Below, piece by piece: positions 48,144-60,700 of a stretch of DNA of 64,000 nt (its first letter is position 1; each line of letters starts with the position of its first letter). The notes under the pieces were generated by a model. The model saw only the letters and a list, made by a program, of their open reading frames with translations. It ran no database searches and was not told the DNA's origin. The DNA is taken from positions 92,563 through 156,562 of the forward strand of contig MNCI01036200.1 of assembly GCA_015680685.1 (NCBI GenBank). The letters run 5' to 3'. This stretch comes from Gnetum montanum. Its lineage: Eukaryota > Streptophyta > Gnetopsida > Gnetales > Gnetaceae. The translations under genes were made by a program, and so were the position numbers.

Positions 48144-51100
48144 TTGTTATACATGATTGCCACCAACAGGTGCCTCTTAACCAAGCTTTCATCTCATTTT
48201 GACAGGTTCACATGGCAAATAGAAATCCATTGCAATCTCTCCACACCTTTAGCCCTATCAGGTTCACATGGCAAACTCACAAGAAAATTAAACCTAGACT
48301 TGATCGACTGGGGGTCAACCACACCTAGCACTATAGCATCCTTAGAAACATCCCCAGACTAGCCCAAGAAGCTGGTCTGAACTCTAAATTTGGAGGTTGA
48401 GGATGTGACTGAAGACCCTCTTGTTGAGATGCCTGTGATCACGTCCAAGGGGGAAGTCAAAACCTTAAAACTTAGCTCCCTCCTAGATGCGTAGATGCAC
48501 GAAAATGTAGCCAAAATTCTGCAAGACAACATCAAAGTCTTCGCATGGTCATACAGTGACATGCCGGGTTTAGATCTGAGGCTGATATAGCACAACTTCA
48601 TCCTAGACCCACGCATGAAGGTAGTCAATTAGAAGGCTCATAAAGTCAAACAAGAAATTGCATTAGCTGTAAGGGATGAAATCACCAAGCTATACCAAGC
48701 TAGTTTCATCTGCGTTGTTGATTACTTGGAATGGGTGTCCAACATCGTCGTAGTTTCCAAGAAAATGGGAGGAATACGAATCTACATAGAATTCTAGGAT
48801 CTGAACAAAGCAATGATCAAGGATGATTTCCTGCTTCCAAGCATTGATCAACTCATCAACACTATCATCGGTCATGCTCTATTATCCTTCATGGATGGCT
48901 TCTCCAACTACAACCAAATTCACATCAACCTGGAGCATCAGCTAACAATAACCTTCATGACCCCATGGGGTACCTTCTATTACACCATGATGCCTTTTGG
49001 GCTCAAGAACACCGAGGCAACCTACTAACGAGCCATGACTTACGTCTTCAGCGACTACATCCTAGAAATGTTAAACGACTACGTGTATGATATAGTGGTC
49101 AAGTCCAAGGAGGCAACTAATCACCCATGCGATCTAGGGGTAGTCCTTAAGTGTTGCCAAATGCATGACCTGCACCTCAATCCTAAGAAGTGCATCTTTG
49201 GGGTAAGAACCAAATGCATGTTAGGTTTCATAGTATCAGAGGCCAGAATATGGGTGGACCCTGACAAAGTTAAGGCCATCGTCAACCTGGCACCTCCTAC
49301 AAACCTCAAGGAGTTATGTGGCTTGCAAGGTAGGGTACAATTCATCTGAAGGTTCATAGAAAAGTTGACTAACAAGTTACACCCCATGCAACATCTTCTA
49401 AAGAAAGGGATTAATTTCAAGTAGACAACCAAGTGTCAATAGGCCTTTGATGACTTGAAGAAAGAGATTTCGCACCTTCCAACTGTGCACCCGCCACAAA
49501 GAGATAAGCCTTTCTTCATCTACCTCGACACCTCTAACACATCTATTGCAGCACTGGTATGTCAGAAATGAGATGATGAATCTGAGATACCAATGTATTA
49601 CCTAAGTCACGCATTAATAGCGCATGAGGAAAAATACAACGAAGTAGAGAGGAATTGCCTTGCCTTAGTGTTTGCATTAAAAAACTAGAGGCACTATCTA
49701 TTTCGCAGTGCATTCAACATCATTTGCAAAAGCAACATACTTTGGGCCATCACTAACAACCTGTATGAAAGTAGCAGGATAGCCTGATGGAAAGCAATAA
49801 CCATGGAGTTTGACCTACACTATGTAAGCCAGTCGTCGACTAAGGGTTAAGCCATAGCAACACAACTTATGGCCTCACCTGTCGACGACCATGCAACCAT
49901 AGATCCAAAATTCCCAGACAAGCATGTTGGCACTATCAACATCATTCCATCACACCTGGAAGCTACTTTACACTTTGACAGCTCTTCAACCACATGAGGA
50001 GGTAGTGCAAGTGTCTTCATTACGTTTCCCTCTAGGGAAATGCACTTATTTGCTTATCATTTTGCGTCCCACTGCACCAACAACATGGCAGAATATGAGG
50101 GGATACTCATAGGCCTCTTAGCTACCCAAACACTATGCATACAACACTTGGCAATCCGCGGTGATTCACAACTAGTCGTGAATCAAATCACCGATGTCTA
50201 TGCCTACAAAGCCACGCACCTACAACCCTACTGTGACCTACCGAAAAGCATGCTTAAGAAATTTGCAACCATAGATGTGCAACACGTGCCATGCAATGAG
50301 AACACCATAGCAGATGCCTTAGCTATCCTTGCACTAAACATTCCACCACACTCATTTGCAAGTCTACCAACTTTGATTGTTGAATGTATTGAGCCTATCA
50401 CTTAGGTGGAACACGTGGCCTCTATCAGTGCTGCAAATGCCCAGGAGTGGTACGCTAACATTAAAGCCTACCTACAACATGGTGAACCCCTAGGTAGACT
50501 AACATCTACCCAGAGAGATGCAATTTGTAAGCATGCCTGGTAATATACGCTCATGGGAAATGATGCCCTGTGCCAACGCTCCTATGATGGGATATTGCTG
50601 GCATGCATGGGTGGGAAGCAGGTGCAAAAGGTAGTTAATGAAGTGCATGAGGGACTGTGTGGTGGACACATAGCACCTAGGGCTATGGCTGTGAAAATCA
50701 GACGCCTAGGATACTATTGGCCCCACATGGAGTGTGATTGTCTGTCAAGAGTCAAGACGTGCGACATGTGCCATAGATACACAAATCTCATACATGTTTC
50801 ACCTACAGACCTGCATCCAACACAAATCATGTGGCCTTTCCAATGATGGAGACTAGACCTAATAGGACCCATCACGCCTAAGTCCTCCGCAAGGCATAGC
50901 TTCATCATCACCGCCATTGAGTATTTTACTAAGTGGGTGGAATCCATCCCCCTAAGGAAGACGACATCTCAGCAGATCTACCACTTCATCCTAGACAACA
51001 TCGTGACAAGGTTTGGGCTTCCAATGACTATTGTAACCGACAATGGGCCACAATTTAGTACTACGGAAACCTGAACCTTCTTCAACAATCTAGGCATCAG

Positions 51101-51689
51101 GCAATCATTCTCCTCCCCATATTACCCATAGGTGAATGGAAAGATGGAGGCTATAAATAAGTCCATCATCAACTTGCTGAAACAGATGCTTGGCAACAGC
51201 AAGAGGCAGTGGCATGAGCAAATCCTCTATGTGTTATGGGCCTATAGAACGACGTGCAGAATCGTGACAAGTAAGACTCCTTACAGCCTTGTTTATGGAT
51301 CTAAAGATATATTGCCTCTTGAGTTGCAAGTACCATCACTCCAAATGATCCTCTCAGATGTCATGAGTGAAGCCTAGAAAAATGAGTTGTAGATCATCGA
51401 TCTCGACTTAATAAAGGAGGAGCGTGCACAGATGCTAAGATGCATAGAGCACTACCAAAGCAAGCAACAACAAAAGCACCATGCAAACCCACATCGACGG
51501 CCAGTAAAGAAGGGAGACCTCATCCTCAAGGCTGTCCGTGAGCATGTGAGAAAATTCTCAGCCAACTAGGAAGGCCCTTATATGGTCACTAAAGCCTTCG
51601 GGAATGGAGCCTTCAAGATGGTAGACATGGACGACAACGAGTTTGCCAACCCGGTGAATCACTCGTACCTCAAGCCATACTACATTTGA
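48144..51689 (+). pseudogene. Polymerase of element A: RT, RNase H, aRNase H, integrase
   Basis: One frame spans about 3.5 kb to the TGA at 51687, with about 23 internal stops and no frameshift. Reverse transcriptase: DLNKAM, SFMDGF, TPWGTFYYTMMPFGLKN; the YxDD box reads Tyr-Val-Tyr-Asp (49080-49091), so one catalytic Asp is lost. RNase H: FFIYLDTSN to HEEKYNEVERNCLALVFAL (49510-49690). Archaeal-type RNase H: Asp (49977), NMAEYEGILIGL, RGDSQLVV and TIADALA (about 49970-50340), with all four acidic residues kept. Integrase: HHCC finger (VHEGLCGGH...TCDMC), then Asp 50856, Asp 51039 in TDNGPQF, Glu 51147, a GPY module and ending LKPYYI. Stops include 48795, 50844 and 51129. The start is not defined; 48144 is the first ATG of the open part. 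Confidence 0.9.
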
Positions 51690-51710
51690 AGCCTAAAGAC
51701 AATGAGCATC

Positions 51711-52110
51711 ATCTGCTATGATGATAAACTAGTAACAACAATAATAAGTAGCATCCGCAATGACGTTAAACTAGTAGCAACAAGCACCATCCGCTATGAC
51801 GATAAACTGGCAACAACGACAATAAGCAGCATCCGCAATGACGTTAAACTAGCGGCAACGAGCAGTGTCCATTATGACATGAAACTAGCAACAACGGCAA
51901 TGAGCAGCATCCATAATGATGTTAAACTAGTAACAACGAGTAGCGTCCACTACGACGTTAAACTGGCAACAACCATCTGCTACGATGTAAAACTAGCACA
52001 GCTAGTCCGCTACAACGTTAAACTGGTATGTATGGTCTTTTGGGATCTTAAGCGAGCACAGCAGTCTGCTGGGACCCTAAACCAACACACGGTCTATCAA
52101 GACCTTAAAC
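51711..52110 (+). repeat. Tandem array 3 of element A, 28-42-bp units
   Basis: About 12 units of the type ATCCGCAATGACGTTAAACT followed by AGCAACAA. They begin 21 bases after the polymerase stop. Their period makes an open frame (51702-52184) that looks like a repetitive protein, but this is an artefact of the array. Confidence 0.9.
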
Positions 52111-53231
52111 TGGGTTCGTGTCACGTCCCTAGCATGCATCTACGTCAAGTACAGATCGAACGAGCATGCACAGTGCCGATGTAGGGTTGGGACGTTGCAA
52201 CTCCAAAATGCAGTTGATGATGCAATGGGAACATGATCTAGAACATACACAACACCACCACCCTTGGCATTGTGCTGACCCTCCGAAGATGTCGTATGAC
52301 ATCACACTAGCCCTCTGGACCTACTGTCACCATGGCCTATAGCCCTGATGGTAGTTCCTTGGCCAGTACCCGCCACTAGAGTTCCAATAGTATTATAGCC
52401 CAGTCACAATATTGTTACCCTCCAACCCCCTACCAATGCCTAGGCTTGCACGATGTTTAGCTATGTGGTAGTTGATCCCATAGCTAAACTGAGAATGCAT
52501 GCCTTTGGCAGGGATTCTAGAGCATCTACACTCATAGTAGCTCCTCGCTCCTTCGACGCCAGCTCCATAGCGACAATGCTACCAAGGCCGCTGCTGGCCT
52601 CCCTACTTTGGACACTGTGCACCAGCATGGATGTCCAAGAGCTTTAACAATGTCTGCAGCAAGTAAACCTTTGCCCTCACTTTGTATCGTGGCTGTTTCA
52701 CTCTTCGTCATGCTTACAGGGTGCAACCGAGAGTACGACTTGCCACAGCAGCTAATGCTAAGGCATCGCGAAGTGAGTGCCTTAACTAACTTGGCTACTT
52801 CATGGTGCAAGTTCCATGACATGTGTAACATAGCTCGCTACATGGGAAGCATCTGTAGGTAGGACAAAACCCCACTTAGATATAACACAGCTTGTCCTAG
52901 GAGAGGAACATCTATCCTACAAGAGGTTGAAGGCTGACGAGAGTAAAGATGAAAACGTGAACAAGTCCCTCATGAGCACTCCAATGAGGAACTTTGCTAA
53001 ACCTCATCTTTACCCTTCTCCTGAACCTCCTTCCTCCCTACTTCACCCTTTCACTCTCAAGCATAGCTGAGCGACGTCCCAATGATCACCGAGTAGCAAC
53101 ATTAGCATCGTGTCTTCTGTGGTGTTCTGTTTTCTTTGTCAACATTTCTTGAGCCCATCCTCCAGAAGTCAACAAAGAGGAACCAATGAAACACCCCAAA
53201 ATTCGAAGACATCCTTGCTTCACTAGGTCTT
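52111..53231 (+). other. 3' untranslated region of element A
   Basis: About 1.1 kb between array 3 and the 3' LTR. No domain was recognised. Short frames occur (52453-52862 region) but have no motif. A purine-rich AACAAAGAGGAACC at about 53172-53186 is a weak PPT candidate. Confidence 0.5.
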
Positions 53232-54814
53232 TGCAAATTGCACGACGTCACGGCAGTTCTTCAGGAGATGGATGCTCTGAAGTTCAAACTGTCTAATTCG
53301 GCAAGTTTTCTACCCTAGGTGTCAACAGGCTAAACAAATTCTCCAACCTGCCCACCTGAGTAGTTCATCCAGCTAACAGCATGCTTAGGAGCAACCCTCA
53401 GAATGGGAAAAATGCTTCAGCAAGTTTTCTAAGTCAAGGAGTTTTACCACACTACGCTACGCTAGGTAGTATAGCAAACTTTAGAAGACGTTTGCAGAAG
53501 CACAGCATTACGCTATGGTGTGCTACGTAGTGTAGGGAAACATAGCAAAAGTTGGATAATTAGTCCCCTCACCCTACTTCAAGTCCTTCAGCAATGTCTC
53601 CTTCCATCAGAAAGTGACAAACTTGGCCAAAATCAGGTCATGTTTGCTGCTATGCTATACTAAGCTACATGGTGCAGCAAGGCGTAGCAATTCTACGGAA
53701 GTGACAGAAGGCATCTCAAAGGGCAGGATCAGCAAGTTCACAAGCTTCGTAATGCGAGAGGCAAAGTTCATAGATTGGTGACATTTTTGTGACTAAGGAC
53801 ACCTGCTACACTATGATACGCTACGTAGCGTAGCATAGTGTAGCAAATCTACAACCAGTAGTCACAACACTACAAAGTTTTCCAACACATGCAGTAAGAC
53901 ACAACACAAACTCCTTGCTTCAAACTGACAACTACACTATGCTGCATAGCGTAGCACAATGTGACAAGATGCCACACTATGCCAAACATGCTACGCTACA
54001 AAGCATGGCAAGACGTGGCAAGTGGTTATGCGACATCAATGCACCTCACCTAATTACACCGTTTCTCTGACAGCGTAATTATACCGTGACAGGCTTGTAA
54101 TTACGACATGGCAGGCTTGCCCAATGATCATGCAAGCATGTGCAGCATAGAAAAGTCAGCATAGGCCCAAGGCATGTGGTGTCCAAACTGCATCTTTCAC
54201 GTGCCCTCAACCCTATAAATACCCCAATGACCATCAAGGTCCAAGGTCCCAATTTTCTGAGCAATCTAGTCAGCTAACGATTTTGTTGATTGACAAGAAA
54301 AATTTAGCATTGTAACCTTGAGCACTGTAAGCTTCCTATTTTGACATTATAAACAGTTAGCATTCTCAGTTGCCATTTCGTTTTGCTCTTTCCTACCGCC
54401 TTGGTAGCACTTCGCATTGTTAACACTTGAGTCTGCATTCAAGCACACAACTGTCTTGCTCTACACGTCTTGGTTACCCTTGGGATCTTTGCACTTCCCA
54501 GCATTGTGCAACCAATCGTATCCATCTTAACAGAGTGAAGCCATAGCTTTCAAGTAGTGCACTTTTCTAACTACATTTTACTTTGTCTCTTGCTTATTAT
54601 TTGCATTTTACACTATTTTCTACCTCTCTTACATTCGAGCATTGCTTCGTGCTATCAATCTCATTTTCAAATCACACGTTGCAAAAGGTTATATAGACAT
54701 TGACTAAGTCCCTATCTGATCGACCAAACCACAACATGGCCCTCTGGCGGAAACGGGGTTGAGACTGCCAGCAGTCGATGACTTGTCGGTGTTCTTTCCA
54801 GTCGCTGATGTTTT
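53232..54814 (+). repeat. 3' LTR of element A
   Basis: About 1.58 kb, matching 36944-38514, with the same GCTACGCTA-type palindromes and a TATAAATACCCC box near 54209. Differences from the 5' LTR are numerous and mostly transitions, so the insertion is old. Confidence 0.85.
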
Positions 54815-55807
54815 CGGTCACTACACAAAGAAATTATGTTGCAAAATTTCAGTGACAAGGATCTCAATGCAAACGTCTAATATTATTTTATTTTAGAGAA
54901 TTTTTTTAAACAATTTGATTGAAGAACCCTGTTTTTTCATTTTTCTTTAATCGTTTCATGAAGCATTCTTGTATAAGTTATTTTTTCTTGTTTAAAAATC
55001 GGAATAATGGTATAGAATTTTGAATTTTTAAGTAATTAAATATTCTTTAAAGATATCTTTGAGAAGTGTTTCTACACAAGACATCTTATCAACTCCTTGG
55101 CCCCTTTAAGCCAAAAAGGGATGATGACAAAAATCTAACATTTTTGGATAACATGCTCAGAATGTTTGAACACGATGTCGCTTGGACAAAATCAAGGCGC
55201 AAACTGAAAATTTATACATTAGGAAATGAAACCAACAATATTAAAGAAACATATAATCTCCTCTCACTGGAAGCTTGGCTTTTGAGCAAACCATAAATTT
55301 GTTTTAAGATGCATCAAAGTATGATTGAAATTTTCTCAAAAGCAAGAAATCCAAGTAGTCCTAGATATTCACCCTTGTTGATGGAGAGGCATGTAATTGC
55401 TAAGCATAGGATAATATTTCTTCAAGTGACCTTTTTTCCCACAATGCTAACGTTTTGGAGGTTTACTTTCACCTTGAATACTCTGGTAACCAATGTTGAA
55501 CTGTTTGGTGAACCAGCACTATTGATCGAATTACATAGTTCTTAAGCCAACGTATCTCCAAGCACCTTACAAATATCCAATACACAAACTTTACTTCTAC
55601 TAAATGTCACCACCAATTTTCCCCAGTTTTATAGCAGTGATCAGATAAGTGTCATTGTATTTTGTTTACCACACATCTAAATGCTTTTGATGTAAGTGTT
55701 GATGTCAACACTCCCATGCTCTCATGGGGCTATGATTATCAACGTCTCTATCTCTCTCTCTTAATAACCACAATAAAAATCATGCAAGTAGTGGGAGTTT
55801 AAACTAT
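54815..55807. other. Unassigned spacer right of element A
   Basis: About 1 kb of AT-rich sequence. A 76-codon open frame (55066-55296, plus) starts MFLHKTSYQLLGPFKPKRDD and has no family I recognise. This could be the continuation of the site where element A inserted, that is, the presumed VPS15 intron side. Confidence 0.3.
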
Positions 55808-56495
55808 TAGGTGACAATCATTAATAGTGGTAGTTACAATTATTAATGATAGCCGTTACAATTATTAATGGTGATGGAACCAATTATTAATGATGGTGGT
55901 TACAATTATTAATAATGATGGTTACAATTATTAATGGTGGAAATTACAATTATTAATGATGACAGTTACAATTATTAATGATGGCGGTTACAATTATTAA
56001 TAGTGTTGATTATGGTCATTAATGGTAGATGTTTCTGAAGTTATGGACATAGTGGGCACTTAAATTATTAATGATGATGGTTACAATTATTAATGATGGT
56101 AGTTATAATCATTAATAGTGGCAGTTACAATTATTAATAGTGGCGGTTACAGTCATTAATGGTAGATGTTTCAGAAGTTATGGACATAGTGGGCACTTAA
56201 ATTAGAGAATGTAGCCGTCATTATGGATGGTCCCAGCAGCTATAAAATGGAGTCTGGAGGGGGGGCTCTAGGATCACGGAGATGGAGAGGAGAGGTCCCA
56301 AAAATAGGCTCTGGCTATTAGTCTGAAGGAGCAACTTCCTCTCCACTAAGCAATCGTTTCCTTCTTTTCTTTTTATTTTTTACAAGCTTCTAGTTGATCT
56401 TCAAGGAGGGTCCAAGGTAGGAGCTCTAGTTATAATCATTAATAGTAGCAGTTACAATTATTAATAGTGGCGGTTACAGTCATTAATGGTAGATG
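55808..56495. repeat. ATTATTAATG minisatellite
   Basis: Units of about 24 bases, such as GGTTACAATTATTAATGATG, repeat many times. A longer block (GGTAGATGTTTCAGAAGTTA...GGGCACTTAAATTA) is inserted at about 56025 and 56164 and begins again at 56487, giving a higher-order repeat. Confidence 0.8.
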
Positions 56496-56843
56496 TTTCA
56501 GAGCTTGTCACAGTGGTGCAGATGTGGGTGGATAATCTTCCTCTCTACGACGGTGCACAAAGGCAGCAAACAATGATAGGCTTTGAGAACTGTAGTTGCT
56601 GCCCTATGTGGATTATAGTGGGCCATCTCTCTCTCTTTTCTCTCTCTCTTAATCTCTCATGGTGATCGTAGCCTTCCTACCTAGCAGTGGATACCATTGG
56701 CATTCACGTACCAGCAATGTCAATGGGACCAGGGAAAATTTAGTTCTTTTAATTACTTATTGTATTGAGGATAATTATTTAATTTAAGTTCTAGATTTCT
56801 TTCTAGCTTATTATTTGCAAAAGGCCACGTAGTCCTCTCCAGC
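56496..56843. other. Spacer before the right Athila-like element
   Basis: About 350 bases, with TCTCTCTC-rich text at 56627-56660. No gene seen. Confidence 0.4.
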
Positions 56844-57648
56844 TGATGGGACGCAATATCGCGTCCATCGTGATATCGCATCCCCCGCGATATCATGTAC
56901 ACGATATTGCAGTGCACCATCAAATCTATAAATAAGAGGCGGCTCTCCCTTGTTTCTAATTCTAGGGCCTAGACCATAGCGAAACTCTGGCAGTTTTACC
57001 TCTCTAGAGATAGAATAATTTCCATGTGCCAGTAGTAGGAGCTACAAAGTAAACGGATCTTTATTCAAGAAAATATTGTACCTGAACACAAGTTTATGTA
57101 TAGAAATAAAGGCAAACTTCTTGGATAAACCTTGTAGTGCATGTAATAGGCTAAATAGGTCTTTATTTACTATTATTTATTGTTTGTAATTTAAATTCTT
57201 TATTAGTAATTAATTCTCTCTTAACCCTTCTCCCATAGTTAAGTGCATTCAGTATGACCACTTCGAGCACGTGCGTTACACTTAGTGATCCCAGCAATGA
57301 CTAGCATTTGGTAACCAAGGTTGCATTGGTTCAGGGTGTGAACAGTAAGTGGAAATAGATGCTGATGCTAGGTTAATTAAGACTTACTTAGTTAGTTAAA
57401 GTTAGTTAATTAATCTCTTCACCCTTCACCTTATCAGCATAGGAGATAAAACATAAAAGACATAAAAATCATATACCTCAGACTTACTTAACCATACAAC
57501 CGTGACAAATACAAGAAAGTCTGGGAAGACAATGAACCTTAAGTGTTCCATGAGGCATGTAGGCACTTAGTCTATGAAGCTTGACTGGATCGCATGTGTA
57601 ATGCTCATATTCGTATGGTTGAGTGTAGGGGTACCTCGCCACTCATCA
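56844..57648 (+). repeat. 5' LTR of right Athila-like element
   Basis: 805 bp with ends TGATGGGACG and CACTCATCA. U3 starts with GCAATATCGCG, GTGATATCGC and CGCGATATCATG palindromes (56854-56920). A TATAAATAAGAGG box lies at 56929. The body matches the LTRs at 7864-8691 and 1639-2472. Confidence 0.9.
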
Positions 57649-57649
57649 T

Positions 57650-57668
57650 TGGCACCGTTGTCAGGGAC
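57650..57668 (+). other. Primer-binding site, tRNA-Asp type
   Basis: TGGCACCGTTGTCAGGGAC, one base after the LTR. It differs from the plant tRNA-Asp complement at three positions, each a C/T or G/A transition. This is the best preserved primer site in the window and supports the Athila assignment. Confidence 0.85.
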
Positions 57669-57790
57669 TAAGTGTTTGTGTGCTAAGTAGAACATAGGAA
57701 ATTATCCACATCGTTGGGAGCTTAAATGAACCCTTAGGGTTAATTAAATGAAAAATTATATAATGGTAAATAGCACACCAACAAGACACA

Positions 57791-60700
57791 ATGTCTTCTT
57801 CTTCTTCTCATAAGAGCACTTCACCACCTAGGGATCATACAAAACACAGTTGGTAGTCAAAAACACTTAAACAAAATCCGCCAGTTCCTCAACAGTATAG
57901 CGTGGTATATACTCATCATGATAAGTATATACCTAATTTTACCTTTATCCTCCATTAGGATGAACAACTATGTTGGAGATATTTGCAAGGTAACATAATG
58001 TTACCTCCAAATCGGGCAGTCCCTGACATGCTTCTTCGTGCTCTTGCATGGATAGGCATGACATAGCTATACGCTGAGTACGTTATAGGTGATTTTGACA
58101 TAAGAGATTACCATCCCATAGCCACACAATGTTTAAGGGACTCGAGGCAAGAGATCCACCATACATTGTTGAAGGGCAAAGGGGTCCTACACATCCTAAG
58201 TGAAATTGGAGATGGTGAACCAATTATAACAAGTTCTCTATCAAATGATGTTCCCCCTCCTAACAATAGTGAGGATGTGGGGTATCAGAACCTACACTCC
58301 ACGATACACAACCCTGGTTTTGATCCCCGTGAATGCCAACTGTTCACTGAGGGAACAAAAACACATGACAAGGATAGGCACTTAGATCATCATCACAATC
58401 AGGGTCGAAGCCATCGAAGAGAAGGTAAGAAACATCGTCATGGCGATGGTTCTCCTTCTTCTTCCCCTTCATCACATCATATACCCTCTCCTTCCACATC
58501 AGGGCGTAGTCATCAAGAGTGAAATGAGAGACCTCAACAAGAGAGTCAAGAATGAGGATGAGGGTAGTCTAGAGAGTCTAGGCATGGTAGAAGGGAAAGT
58601 AGGGAACAACGTAGACATTATAGACATCATGAGAGAGATGATCATGACGAGCCCCTACTTGTCACCCGAAGTATGCTAGATAAACAAAGGTAGTTAGAAT
58701 ACTGACAAGGCATCAAAACGACAATCAGATCAAGATATTAGATATGAAAAATATCCCATGCTTCAAAGGGGGATATAATGCTGATCCAAAAAATCATTTA
58801 CAGGCATTCCACGATGCTTGTGCCTTCCAAAACATTAAAAATGAGTGGCAGAAATTGAAGTTGTTTTCTAGGATACTCAAAAAAGAAGCAGAGAGTTGGT
58901 ACGGGTCCTTAGAACTGAAAACCATTAGGAGGTGGACTACGATGTTAGAACTCTTCAACAATAAATACCAAATGTACTCCAGAGTGTCTAACTTCCATAA
59001 GCAGATCCAAGGATGGAAGCAGGGTAATAACAAACCCTTGGATGCTGCCATGGGCTAATACTATGCATTGCTACATCATTTCCTGGGCCATGGTTATGCA
59101 CAACAGGATCAACTCTACCATCTCGTAGATGGGCTAAGGCATGAAACTAGGAGAACCTTTGGGACATATGCCCAAGGGAGATTATCTAAGCTTAGATCCC
59201 ATGAAATTCATCGACTGTTGGAGCAAGTATCCAAAGAAGAAGGGGAGCTACAAAAAAGAGAAATCATGAAAGAATATAACCATGATCCTTCCCTCTAAAA
59301 GAGGGGAGTGAGATTTTGCGATGAAGAGGATGAGTCACCACTCGAAGAGTTGGTGAATAGAAAAACCTTACCGCTTCAAAAATTAACAACAGAAGTATCA
59401 GCTAAGGTAGATGAAGTATGGAGCTCCTTAGATAGTAAAATTGAAACTTTCCTAAAGATTGTAGAGGAATCTAAGGAGGAACGAAGTAGTAGAAAGGATA
59501 AGAAAAAGAGGAGAGATTCAAGCCATGCACGTGACAAAGGTAAGGGAAAAATGAACATTGCTGATGAGGTTGTGGATTCTGACACAGACAATGACAGTGG
59601 ATGTGAGATCTACCAATATGACCATCCTAAGGGATGTTGTCCAATCATCTCAAATCTATAATAGTCTAGGGTGTATGCACTCAACCCGAGACTTAACAAA
59701 TGATAGGCACCCCAAAGGTTACCTTATCACCAAGGTAACCCAAGGTAGTTCCACCAACCGTTAACATACTATCCAAGTGGAACTCCACCACAACCTATCA
59801 GGCAACATCAGTAGTGGCAATACCCACAGTCATGGGGGATGCCACCACCTAGACAACAATACCCTTATCGGCAACCAAACCCATATGGCTATTAAGTGTA
59901 GCAACCAATTTCTCTAAGTGACTTCATGGGTCACACAACTCCACAACGTCACTACCAAATTCGGGAGTATTTTAGAAGGACTCCTTCTCCTCCAGGAGAT
60001 ACTCCACATGTATACCATCCTTCAAACCCATCCGTCACTCCTATGCTAGTAGTTCCCATACCACATACTCCAACAATGCAAGGGAACTCCCCACTCAACC
60101 ACAGCAACGTAATGCTACAAGAGCTGTAAACCTTCAACCCACTACTAGTTCTAACAACCACAAGAAGAGATGACCTTTCTTTAGAACCAAAAGCCTAGAA
60201 AAGCTCTCACAACCACAAGCAGTTGAGTCTGTGTATGCTCCTCCAACACATAAGGCTTCGGAGCTCCCTTCAAACCAATACCAAAGCTCAACGCATACGG
60301 TTATGTTAACACATACTATAACCAACTAGATCAAGGTAGGCCACCTTCCTAGGAAACTCTTTGACCCTGAAAGTTTCTTAATATACCTCCAAGTCACCGG
60401 GAACAAAGCACATAAGGCTCTTCCTAACTTAGGTTCCGAAGTCAACTTAATATCATGAGAAATGTATCAAGCCTGGAACTTGCCCCAACTCAAGAAGAAC
60501 AACATTCAACTAGAGCTAGCTAACCAATCCATCACCATTCCTTGGGATTGGTGGAGGACATCATTACCACTGTGTGTGGTTGGTCATACCTAGCTGATTT
60601 CTTGGTGATAGAAGTCAACAACAACAAAGGGAAGTTCCCAATTATGATGGGAAGGACATGGCTAAGTACAATAGATGCATGCCTAGGGATTCGCAATCTT

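Larger units (their letters stand above)
36890..54815 (+). mobile_element. Tat-lineage Ty3/gypsy element A, full structure
   Basis: Order: LTR, primer site, gag, protease, tandem array 1, antisense spliced gene, tandem array 2, reverse transcriptase, RNase H, archaeal-type RNase H, integrase, tandem array 3, LTR; about 17.9 kb. The second RNase H between RNase H and integrase marks the Tat/Ogre lineage. Antisense genes and 3' tandem repeats are known in Tat elements, but an antisense gene between protease and reverse transcriptase, flanked by arrays, is not an arrangement I know. Confidence 0.85.

Noticed and set aside
51702-52184. 160-codon repetitive reading frame after the integrase
   Set aside because: It is tandem array 3 read through. 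The repeat lies just after the polymerase stop and the same core occurs in non-coding arrays elsewhere.
36889-54820. Target-site duplication for element A
   Set aside because: The outer 60 bases of the two LTRs do not align cleanly, and no matching 5-bp pair was convincing, so none is reported.
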